This document shows, piece after piece, positions 47,130 to 55,300 of a stretch of DNA of 64,000 bases. The stretch is from Oceanobacter mangrovi (GTDB taxonomy: Bacteria > Pseudomonadota > Gammaproteobacteria > Pseudomonadales > Oceanobacteraceae). The notes beneath the pieces are model-generated. The model was not told the origin of the DNA. It made no database searches and worked only from the letters and a program-made list of their open reading frames with translations. The DNA lies in the NCBI RefSeq assembly GCF_019740315.1, contig NZ_JAHXZR010000005.1, positions 248,001 through 312,000 of the forward strand, written 5' to 3'. Position numbers and translations under genes: made by a program. The first letter of the stretch is position 1, and each line of letters begins with the position of its first letter.

Positions 47130-49712
47130 TTATTTACCAGCCAGCGCTTGTTTGTCAGCCGGTGGCAGCTCTACCAGTTCAATCCGTTCGGCTTCGGTAG
47201 CCGGACGACGCTGGCCGCGTTCACGGACGTAGTAGAGGTTGCTGTCAGCTTCATCAGCATTGATAAAGTGCTGGAAGCGCTTGAGCTTGTCGGGGTTTTC
47301 CAGCGTGGTTTTCCATTCGCACTGGTAGCTACCGACAATGCGGGTCATGTTGTCTTCAAGCTCGGTGCAGATGCCCAGGCTGTCGTTGATCACCACTTGT
47401 TTGAGGTAGTCCAGACCGCCTTCCATGTTTTCCATCCACACCGACGTACGCTGTAAACGGTCACCGGTACGGACGTAGAACATCAATACGCGGTCGATGT
47501 ACTTGATCAGGGTTTCATCGTCGAGGTCTGTGGCGAACAGGTCAGCATGACGTGGACGCATACCACCGTTGCCGCAGACGTAGAGGTTCCAGCCTGTTTC
47601 TGTGGCGATAACACCAATGTCTTTCGACTGGGCTTCAGCACATTCACGGGTACAACCGGATACGGCGAACTTGATCTTGTGTGGTGCCCGCAGGCCCTTG
47701 TAGCGATCTTCAATGGCGATAGCCATGGAGACCGAATCCAGTACGCCGTAGCGGCACCAGGTTGAACCCACACAGGACTTCACCGTACGCACCGACTTGC
47801 CATAGGCATGACCGGTTTCAAAACCCGCAGCTACCAGCTTTTGCCAGATTTCCGGCAGCTGGTGCAGCTGGGCACCAAACAGGTCAATACGCTGACCACC
47901 GGTGATCTTGGTGTAGAGGTCATAGTCGCGGGCAATTTCGCCCAGCACGATCAGCTTGTCCGGAGTGATTTCACCACCGGCAATGCGTGGCACGATGGAA
48001 TAGGTTCCGTCTTTCTGCATATTGCCAAGGAAAATATCGTTGGTGTCCTGCAGGCCGATATGCTCGTCTTTCAGCACGTATTCGTTGTGGAACGAGGCCA
48101 GAATGGAGCCGATGGTCGGTTTGCAGATTTCACAGCCATGCCCATGACCATGGCCTTCCAGTACCTGTTCAAAACGGGTGTAGCCCTTGACCCGAATGAT
48201 ATCGGCCAGCTCGCGACGGGTGTGGGCAAAGTGCTCACACAGATCAGTATTCACTTCCATGCCCAGCGACGCCATTTCAGCGTCCATCACCTGCTTCACC
48301 AGCGCCGCGCAACCACCACAGCCACTGCTGGCTTTGGTTGCAGCTTTAAGGTCAGGCATGGAGCAACAACCACCCTGCACAGCCTTCTGGATGTCACCCT
48401 TGCTGACGTCGAAGCAGGAACAGATCTGGGCAGTTTCCGGCAAGGCAGAAACCCCCAGGCCAACCGGCTCGGCACCGTCAGTGGCAGGCAGAATCAGAGC
48501 AGCCGGATTCCCCGGAATATCCATGTCGTTGAGTTTCAATTGCAGCAGCGTGCCGTAGGCCTCGACGTCGCCGACCAACACCGCACCGAGCAATTTTTTG
48601 CCATCGGCAGACACGATCAGGCGTTTGTAGACTTCTGCAATATCGTCATTGAACACATAGCTCTGGGCACCAGCGGTCAGACCATGCGCGTCCCCGATCG
48701 AGGCAACGTCCACGCCCAGCAACTTGAGCTTGGTGGACATATCGGCGCCCTGAAAAGACACTGCTGATTCTTCGTGAGTAAGCAGGTTGCTGACGATGTG
48801 GTTAAACGCCACCTTGGCCATCTGATAGCCAGGAGCCACCAGACCATAAATCTTGTTGTCCCACAGCGCACATTCACCAATGGCATAGATGTCATCGTTG
48901 GAAGTCTGGCAGTAGTCGTTCACGACGATGCCGCCACGCTCACCAATATCCAGGCCAAACTGACGCGCCAGCTCATCCTGCGGGCGAATACCGGCAGAGA
49001 ACAGGATCATGTCGGTTTCAAGGAATGAGCCATCGGCGAAATTCATGCGATAACGGCACTCTTCACCCGCCACAATCTCTTTCGTGTTCTTTTCGGTGTG
49101 AACCTGCACGCCCAGCTCTTCAATCTTGCGACGCAGCAACTTGCCACCGCCCTCGTCGAGCTGTACCGCCATCAGCCGTGGCGCAAATTCCACTACATGG
49201 GTTTCCAGCCCGGCCTGCTTGAGCGCATTGGCCGCTTCCAGACCCAGCAGGCCACCACCGACAACAACGCCGGTTTTGCTGACTTCAGCCGAAGCAGAAA
49301 TGGCTTCCAGATCGTCAATGGTGCGATACACCAGACAGTGATCCTGATCTTTACCAGGAATTGGTGGCACAAAAGGAAAAGAACCCGTCGCCAATACCAG
49401 TTTGTCGTAGCCCTCTTTACGACCACTGGCAGTAGTAATGATTTTGGCGTGGCTGTCGATTGCCACCACCTTGTCGTTCAGCGTGTAAACAATACCCTGA
49501 GACTGATATTCGGATTCGGTAACAAGGGCAAGATCGGCTGCGCTATAGCCGGAAAAATATTTACTCAGCTGCACACGGTCGTATGCGAGGCGAGGTTCTT
49601 CAGAGAAGGTAAGGATTTCGAATTCGGATGCGTGGTCAGAAGTAACCAGCGTATTGATAAAGTTGTGGCCAACCATACCGTTGCCAACAACGACAATGCG
49701 TTTCTTGCTCAT
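47130..49712 (-). CDS. nirB: Nitrite reductase (NADH) large subunit NirB
   Basis: 860-residue siroheme enzyme. N-terminal FAD domain (VVVGNGMVGHNF) and NAD domain (VVVGGGLLGLEAANAL). A [2Fe-2S] BFD-like domain (ICSCFDVSKGDIQ and SGCGGCAAL) is followed by the ferredoxin-like half domain. The siroheme/4Fe-4S ligands lie in KSCVGSTWCRYG and SGCTRECAEAQ. It reduces nitrite to ammonium, with electrons from NADH, as the second step of nitrate assimilation. It is divergent from nasA with a 626-bp space. Confidence 0.95.
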   Translation of the reverse strand: MSKKRIVVVGNGMVGHNFINTLVTSDHASEFEILTFSEEPRLAYDRVQLSKYFSGYSAADLALVTESEYQSQGIVYTLNDKVVAIDSHAKIITTASGRKEGYDKLVLATGSFPFVPPIPGKDQDHCLVYRTIDDLEAISASAEVSKTGVVVGGGLLGLEAANALKQAGLETHVVEFAPRLMAVQLDEGGGKLLRRKIEELGVQVHTEKNTKEIVAGEECRYRMNFADGSFLETDMILFSAGIRPQDELARQFGLDIGERGGIVVNDYCQTSNDDIYAIGECALWDNKIYGLVAPGYQMAKVAFNHIVSNLLTHEESAVSFQGADMSTKLKLLGVDVASIGDAHGLTAGAQSYVFNDDIAEVYKRLIVSADGKKLLGAVLVGDVEAYGTLLQLKLNDMDIPGNPAALILPATDGAEPVGLGVSALPETAQICSCFDVSKGDIQKAVQGGCCSMPDLKAATKASSGCGGCAALVKQVMDAEMASLGMEVNTDLCEHFAHTRRELADIIRVKGYTRFEQVLEGHGHGHGCEICKPTIGSILASFHNEYVLKDEHIGLQDTNDIFLGNMQKDGTYSIVPRIAGGEITPDKLIVLGEIARDYDLYTKITGGQRIDLFGAQLHQLPEIWQKLVAAGFETGHAYGKSVRTVKSCVGSTWCRYGVLDSVSMAIAIEDRYKGLRAPHKIKFAVSGCTRECAEAQSKDIGVIATETGWNLYVCGNGGMRPRHADLFATDLDDETLIKYIDRVLMFYVRTGDRLQRTSVWMENMEGGLDYLKQVVINDSLGICTELEDNMTRIVGSYQCEWKTTLENPDKLKRFQHFINADEADSNLYYVRERGQRRPATEAERIELVELPPADKQALAGK

Positions 49713-50174
49713 GAGGGTGTCTCTCTATCTGGTCATAGGGCGTATTTCTCCTTTTGTGCATCATTGCGACTGACCACTTCCCCACGCCGTTGTGAGAGAG
49801 GGCATCGAAGTCACCCCAGCAATCGATATGCCAGATTGTTTTGCAGCCTCACAAAAGCCGCTTCAGTGGCTAAACGATAGCGCCACAAGCCTTGAATTTA
49901 CTGGCCTGGCGAGCACTTCACCCAAGATAGCGGCTGTTTTACAGCCGTATCCCGGCTCGACATTCGTTCAATAAATGTACGAATATTTTTGCCCAGCTTT
50001 CAGGCAGAGCCATGATTCCAGGCACCACACAAGTGCAAACGGGCATCAGTCTGAAAATCACAGAGCTTGTCGCTGCGGCTGCATGGTTCAATATGAAAGG
50101 CGGCTTAAAGCCAGCAAGATCGGCGACCCGTCGGGTCGTCTGTCTACCGGGTTGGAACGGATATCAGAATTAAG
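49713..50174. other. Divergent control region between nirB and nasA (promoter-distal part)
   Basis: No gene supported. Short open frames at 49792-49974 and 49975-50190 lack ribosome sites and family traits. A CGACCCG/CGGGTCG hairpin lies near 50125-50140. The nirB promoter must lie in the left part but is not clearly identifiable. Confidence 0.4.
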
Positions 50175-50191
50175 TTGGCACCGATATTGAA
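50175..50191 (+). promoter_or_regulatory. Sigma-54-like promoter of nasA (imperfect -12)
   Basis: TTGGCAC (50175-50181), 5 bp, TTGAA (50187-50191) has the -24 GG but a GA in place of the -12 GC of the RpoN consensus. It would start transcription at about 50203, at the head of the structured leader. Nitrogen assimilation genes are commonly NtrC/RpoN-controlled; this assignment is inference. Confidence 0.45.
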
Positions 50192-50203
50192 TAGAAAATT
50201 TGT

Positions 50204-50259
50204 AACGATGACTGTCGATGTCAACGTTGTGCTCTCAGCGTACCATCGTGGGTACCGCT
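50204..50259 (+). promoter_or_regulatory. nasA leader hairpins, second with ANTAR-type hexaloop
   Basis: Hairpin 1: AACG-a-TGAC (50204-50212), 7-nt loop, GTCA-a-CGTT (50220-50228). Hairpin 2: AGCGTACC (50237-50244), hexaloop ATCGTG, GGTA-c-CGCT (50251-50259) with one bulge. The hexaloop has A at position 1 and G at position 4, the features bound by ANTAR-domain antiterminators such as NasR and NasT. The first loop is 7 rather than 6 nt, so the fit is partial. The leader ends in a strong terminator (50290-50324). Confidence 0.55.
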
Positions 50260-50289
50260 TTTTCCTGTTTAGTATTTAACTGAGCATTG

Positions 50290-50324
50290 GCGCTCACCAG
50301 TTTTACTGGTGGGCGCTTTTTTTT
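50290..50324 (+). terminator. Attenuator-type terminator immediately before nasA
   Basis: GCGCTCACCAG (50290-50300), 5-nt loop, CTGGTGGGCGC (50306-50316), then eight T's. It ends 14 bp before the nasA ATG at 50339. There is no gene upstream on this strand for it to end, so it must be regulated read-through control of nasA. Confidence 0.85.
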
Positions 50325-50338
50325 GGCCGAATGACAAG

Positions 50339-53032
50339 ATGAACAGCCCTATGAACAGCAGCATGCAACCGACCAGTCTGACCAAAACCACCTGCCCCTA
50401 CTGCGGTGTGGGCTGTGGCGTGAACATCAACCAGCTGGCAGATACCCTGATGCCAGTCGCAGGCGACAGCCAGCACCCGGCCAACTTTGGCAAGCTGTGT
50501 GTGAAAGGCTCATCGCTGCATGAAACCGTCGATAGCGTCGACCGGCTGCTGCAGCCACAGATTCATGGCTCGCCTGCCAGCTGGCCGGATGCACTGGATC
50601 TGGTCGCAGGCACCATTCAGCGCGTCATTGCCGAGCACGGCCCGCAGGCAGTTGCCATCTATGCGGCGGGCCAAATCCTCACCGAAGACTATTACGTCGC
50701 CAACAAGCTGATGAAAGGATTTATCGGCAGCGCCAATCTGGATACCAATTCGCGGCTCTGCATGGCCTCTGCGGTGGTGGCCCACAAACGCGCCTTTGGC
50801 AGTGACACCGTGCCCGGTTGTTATGACGATCTTGAACAGGCCGACCTGCTGATTCTGGTCGGCAGCAATGCCGCCTGGGCCCACCCGATTCTGTACCAGC
50901 GCATGGTGGCCGCCAAACAGGCCCGACCGGACACCAAAGTGGTGGTAATCGATCCGCGTAAAACCGCCACCACCGACCTCGCTGATTTGCACCTGGCCAT
51001 CAAACCCGGCTCCGACGGCCTGCTGTTTAATGGTCTGCTGGCCTGGCTGGCAAATAACTACGCCCTCGACCAGCAATATATCGAGCGCCACACCGAAGGT
51101 TTTGCCGAAGCCCTGCAACAGGCTCAACAACTCCCCACCGATCTTGATCAGCTGGCTGAGCTACTGGAAATTGAAGCCGACGACCTCAGAGTTTTCTTCG
51201 ACTGGTTTCTGCAATACCCCAAAACCGTGACCTTCTTTTCCCAGGGCATCAACCAGAGCAGTACCGGTGTCGACAAGGGCAACGCCATCATCAACGTCCA
51301 TCTAGCGACCGGGCGGATTGGCAAACCCGGTGCCTGCCCGTTTTCCATCACTGGTCAGCCCAATGCCATGGGCGGCCGTGAAGTGGGCGGTCTGGCCAAT
51401 CAGCTGGCCGCCCATATGGATTTTTCGGCCGCCGACATCGACCGCGTGCAGCGTTTCTGGAATGCCCCCAATATGGCCACGGCCCCTGGCCACAAGGCCG
51501 TTGACCTGTTTAATGCCATCCAGAGCGGCGAGATCAAATTTCTCTGGGTGATTTCCACCAACCCATTGGTGAGCATGCCGGATGCCGATGCCGTCAAAGC
51601 GGCACTCAAACAATGCGAACTGGTGGTGGTTTCCGACTGCATGGCCAATACCGATACCACCGCTGTTGCCGATGTGCTGTTACCGGCTGCCAGCTGGGGC
51701 GAGAAAAACGGTACCGTCACCAACTCCGAACGGCGGATTTCCCGCCAGCGCAGCTTCCTGGCTGCGGCAGGCGAAGCCAAACCGGACTGGTGGATTCTGA
51801 CTCAGGTGGCCGAACGACTGGGCTTCAACGAAGCCTTCAATTATCAGCATCCTGCAGAGATTTTTGATGAGTACACCCGCCTGACCGGCTTTGAAAACAA
51901 CGGCAGCCGCGACCTGGACCTGTCGGGCCTGAGTGGTATGAGCCAACAACAATACGACCAACTGACACCGATCCAGTGGCCCGTCAACGCCAGCTGGCCA
52001 CGCGGCCGGGCACGGCTGTTCGACGACAACCACTTTTTTACCCCCAGCCACAAAGCCCGTTTTGTCGCGATCAAGGCGCAGCTGCCCGCCAGCCGCCAGC
52101 AGGATGGCGAACTGATCATGAACACTGGCCGGGTACGGGATCACTGGCACACCATGACCCGTACCGCCAAATCTGCCCGACTGGCCCAGCATATCCGCGA
52201 GCCCTACGTCAGCCTGCATCCAGCCGATGCCGAACGGCTGCGTGTTGAAGCAGGCCAACTGGCGCGCGTCAGCAACCCTCGTGGGGCAATTCTGCTGCGC
52301 GCCCAGATCAGCAGTGACCAGCGTCCCGGCGAGGTGTTTGTACCGATGCACTGGACCAGCCGTTACGCCAGCCAGGCACGTATGGGCGTCTTGATCGACC
52401 AGACCACCGACCCCTTATCCGGCCAACCCGAGCTGAAATACACAGGTGTGAGTGTCGAACCGGTGGCAATGCAATGGCAGGGCATGATTCTGAGCCACAA
52501 AGACCTGGGACCGATTCCCTGCGACTACTGGGCCTATGGCCTCAACGATCTGCAACATGGCTATGAAATAGCGGGTAACCAGTCGCTTGATGAATTGATC
52601 AGCTGGCTGCAACACCAGTTCGATGAGCAGGACTACCCCGCTCTGCAATGGCAGATCAGCCGCGATCCGGCACAACAGCAACTGCGTATCAGCGCCATTC
52701 ATAACCAGCGCCTGCAACTGGTGCTGTTTACCCATCGCACGATGACATTTGAAAGCCGCCAATGGCTGCTCGATTGCTTCCGACTCGACAGTCTCGATGC
52801 TGCCAGCCGTAAATCCCTGCTGGCAGGGCGCCCGGCCGAAGGCATCATTGATCAGGGCCGGATTGTCTGCTCCTGTTTCACCACCGGTGAAAAAGCCATT
52901 CAGGCGGCCATTGCGGAAGGCTGCGACAGTGCCGAAAAGCTTGGCGCACAGCTCAAATGCGGCACAAACTGTGGTTCCTGTGTGCCTGAGCTGAAAGCCC
53001 TGATCAGCGAATACCGCCACACAACGGCCTGA
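50339..53032 (+). CDS. nasA: Assimilatory nitrate reductase catalytic subunit NasA
   Basis: 897 residues from the ATG at 50339. It reduces nitrate to nitrite at a molybdenum bis-MGD centre. The [4Fe-4S] motif is CPYCGVGCGV near residues 19-28. MopB-type segments follow: SSLHETVDSVDRLLQP, GSANLDTNSRLCMAS, TGQPNAMGGREVGGLANQL and NTGRVRDHWHTMTRTAKS. At the C terminus a BFD-like [2Fe-2S] domain (IVCSCFTTGEKAI and KCGTNCGSCVPEL) makes it the NasA type that takes electrons directly. Starting further upstream would run through the terminator, and ATGs at 50351 and 50363 are alternatives. It is controlled by the upstream leader. Confidence 0.94.
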   Translation: MNSPMNSSMQPTSLTKTTCPYCGVGCGVNINQLADTLMPVAGDSQHPANFGKLCVKGSSLHETVDSVDRLLQPQIHGSPASWPDALDLVAGTIQRVIAEHGPQAVAIYAAGQILTEDYYVANKLMKGFIGSANLDTNSRLCMASAVVAHKRAFGSDTVPGCYDDLEQADLLILVGSNAAWAHPILYQRMVAAKQARPDTKVVVIDPRKTATTDLADLHLAIKPGSDGLLFNGLLAWLANNYALDQQYIERHTEGFAEALQQAQQLPTDLDQLAELLEIEADDLRVFFDWFLQYPKTVTFFSQGINQSSTGVDKGNAIINVHLATGRIGKPGACPFSITGQPNAMGGREVGGLANQLAAHMDFSAADIDRVQRFWNAPNMATAPGHKAVDLFNAIQSGEIKFLWVISTNPLVSMPDADAVKAALKQCELVVVSDCMANTDTTAVADVLLPAASWGEKNGTVTNSERRISRQRSFLAAAGEAKPDWWILTQVAERLGFNEAFNYQHPAEIFDEYTRLTGFENNGSRDLDLSGLSGMSQQQYDQLTPIQWPVNASWPRGRARLFDDNHFFTPSHKARFVAIKAQLPASRQQDGELIMNTGRVRDHWHTMTRTAKSARLAQHIREPYVSLHPADAERLRVEAGQLARVSNPRGAILLRAQISSDQRPGEVFVPMHWTSRYASQARMGVLIDQTTDPLSGQPELKYTGVSVEPVAMQWQGMILSHKDLGPIPCDYWAYGLNDLQHGYEIAGNQSLDELISWLQHQFDEQDYPALQWQISRDPAQQQLRISAIHNQRLQLVLFTHRTMTFESRQWLLDCFRLDSLDAASRKSLLAGRPAEGIIDQGRIVCSCFTTGEKAIQAAIAEGCDSAEKLGAQLKCGTNCGSCVPELKALISEYRHTTA

Positions 53033-53379
53033 TCCATCACAGGCAGCAGTAAACCCGGGCCTGAGGGAGTGGCCAGTTTATCCGCCTGTCGGATAAACGG
53101 TCTTCAGCCAAAGGCCCGAATTCCATACTATCTGCCAACAGATGCTGACACGTGGCAACACGCTGAAACGCACAGCTAACCGAGATCGGCAAGTCCCTCA
53201 TCCATTGGTGGCTGCTGCAAATGATTGACCCTGCTCTGGTTGAACACCTATTCAATCAAAGCTTGCTGGCAATGAAACGCGAGTTATGTCGAAATCCGAA
53301 GCACCTGAACAACTGATACCCGACGCAGGCCACACCACTTTGCAGGCCTGCCTGCAGGATCAATAAAAGGATCGTCATC
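53033..53379. other. Intergenic region after nasA
   Basis: No gene supported. It contains a hairpin (53076-53098) with GTTTATCCG and CGGATAAAC arms and a 5-nt loop but no T run, possibly a nasA 3' structure. The remaining bases carry the promoter of the GAF/HD-GYP gene, which I cannot place. Confidence 0.4.
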
Positions 53380-55194
53380 ATGGCAGAGACAAAGACCGGC
53401 ACCCCTGATGCTATGCAGGAGCTGGTCAACATAGGCATTGCGCTTTCAAGCGAGCATAACTCAGCCCGCTTGATGGAACGCATCCTGTTTGAGGCCAGAC
53501 GCCTGACGGCGGCAGATGGTGGAACCCTGTATCTGCGTATCAAGGACTCCCTCAAGTTTGTCATCCTGCATACCGATTCACTGGGACGTCATCTCAACAA
53601 CAGCAACGGCCAGACCATTAACTATTCGCCGGTGCCGCTTTATATCAACGGCCAGCCCAACCTTAACCAGGTCGCCAGTCGGGCAGCCTTGACCGGCAAG
53701 ACCATCAATGTCGAAGATGCCTACGATACCGATGAGTACGACTTTTCCGGCACCATCGTCTTCGATCAGGAACACAACTACCGTTCAAAGTCGTTTCTGA
53801 CCGTACCGCTGAAAGACCACAACGGCAGCTGTATTGGCGTGATGCAATTGATCAACGCCACCGACAAAAACGGCAACGTCGTCCCTTTCGGTACCAATAT
53901 CCAGCCCGTTATTGAAGCGCTTGGCTCACTGGCAGCCGTTGCCCTGGGCAACCAGCAACTGCTGGAAAGCCAGCGCTTGCTGCTTGAGAGCATCATTCTG
54001 GTGGTGGCCCGCGCGGTGGACGCCAAGTCGCCCTATACCGGCGGCCACTGCCAGCGGGTACCTGTGCTGGCCAAACTGATTACCAGTGAACTTTGCCAAC
54101 AACGCTCCGGCCCCTTTGCCGATTTCCACCTCACTGAAGAAGACTGGTACGAACTGCACATCGCCGCTTGGCTGCACGATTGTGGCAAGATGATTACCCC
54201 CGAGTATGTGGTCGACAAGGCCACCAAGCTGGAAACCATTCATAACCGTATTCATGAAATCCGCACCCGCTTTGAAGTGCTGAAACGGGATGCGGAAATC
54301 CGCTGTCTGAAAGCCATTATCGAACACCCGCAAGACAAACAGACGCTGGAAGCTGGCCTGGCAACCGAACTGGCACAGCTGGATGAAGAGTTTGAATTTG
54401 TCGCCCAGTGCAACCTCGGCACCGAGTCGATGGGCGAAGCCGCCCGTACCCGGCTGCGCCAGGTCGCCCAGCGTCAGTGGCTGCAAACCCTCGACGACCG
54501 CATCGGCATCTCACTCGACGAACAACGCCGTCTGGCGGCTTACCCTGCCGAGCCACTGCCGCGCATGGTTCCACTGTTGCAGGACCGGCCCGACCAGCGT
54601 ATTCCGTGGGACCGCTACCCGGAAGCCGCCAATCCCAACAACCGCTGGGGGTTCAAGGTTGAGGTGCCAGACCACAAGTTCAATCTCGGAGAGCTTTACA
54701 ATCTCTGCACCGATTACGGCACTCTCACCGCCGAAGAACGCTTTATCGTCAACGATCACATCGTCCAGACCATTGTTATGCTGGAACAGTTACCCTTCCC
54801 GGATCACCTGGCCAGAGTGCCGGAAATCGCTGGCGGTCACCACGAAACCATGCGTGGCGACGGTTACCCACGCCAAATCCCGGCCGGAGAAATGTCAATT
54901 CCTGCCCGGGTCATGGTGGTTGCTGATATTTTCGAAGCCCTGACCGCCGCCGACCGCCCCTACAAACCAGCCAAGAAACTCGATGAGTCATTGCGGATCA
55001 TGGCCAACATGTCCCGTAACGGTCACATCGACCCGGAAATTTTTGCCGTTTTTCTGCAGGAAGAAGTCTTTCTCGAATACGCCCGCCAATACCTCAGCCA
55101 TGACCAGATTGTGCCAATCGACATCGCAGCTTTGCTGAACCAGGCCAAACCATCTGGCCAGCCCGCCACCGCCAAACCCGCCTGGCGGCGTTGA
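53380..55194 (+). CDS. GAF and HD-GYP domain phosphodiesterase-like protein
   Basis: 604 residues, no membrane segment. Residues ~15-195 form a GAF domain (LMERILFEARRLTAADGGTLYL, with diagnostic LMERILFEARRLT and SFLTVPLKDHNGSCIGVMQL). Residues ~205-600 are an HD-GYP unit: RAVDAKSPYTGGHCQRV, HDCGKM (266-271), ERFIVNDHIVQT, HHETMRGDGYP (487-497) and ADIFEALTAADRPYKPAK. Metal ligands are complete, so c-di-GMP hydrolysis is plausible. An additional ~150-170 residues separate HDCGK from the next conserved helix; ordinary HD-GYP domains have only a short linker. GAF ligand unknown. Confidence 0.87.
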   Translation: MAETKTGTPDAMQELVNIGIALSSEHNSARLMERILFEARRLTAADGGTLYLRIKDSLKFVILHTDSLGRHLNNSNGQTINYSPVPLYINGQPNLNQVASRAALTGKTINVEDAYDTDEYDFSGTIVFDQEHNYRSKSFLTVPLKDHNGSCIGVMQLINATDKNGNVVPFGTNIQPVIEALGSLAAVALGNQQLLESQRLLLESIILVVARAVDAKSPYTGGHCQRVPVLAKLITSELCQQRSGPFADFHLTEEDWYELHIAAWLHDCGKMITPEYVVDKATKLETIHNRIHEIRTRFEVLKRDAEIRCLKAIIEHPQDKQTLEAGLATELAQLDEEFEFVAQCNLGTESMGEAARTRLRQVAQRQWLQTLDDRIGISLDEQRRLAAYPAEPLPRMVPLLQDRPDQRIPWDRYPEAANPNNRWGFKVEVPDHKFNLGELYNLCTDYGTLTAEERFIVNDHIVQTIVMLEQLPFPDHLARVPEIAGGHHETMRGDGYPRQIPAGEMSIPARVMVVADIFEALTAADRPYKPAKKLDESLRIMANMSRNGHIDPEIFAVFLQEEVFLEYARQYLSHDQIVPIDIAALLNQAKPSGQPATAKPAWRR

Positions 55195-55300
55195 CGCCAG
55201 CCGGGTGTAACGGCAAACACTCGCTGCGCCGACTTGCGAGCGCTGGATTACTGACTATAAATTAGCCACAACTGTCGCAGCACAGTAACGTCCAACTCAG

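Noticed and set aside
49792-50190. Two small open frames between nirB and nasA
   Set aside because: No ribosome sites, composition not protein-like, and they overlap the regulatory region.
50309-50338. GTG start for nasA at 50309
   Set aside because: It lies in the right arm of the terminator hairpin and would translate the U tract. The ATG at 50339 is more credible.
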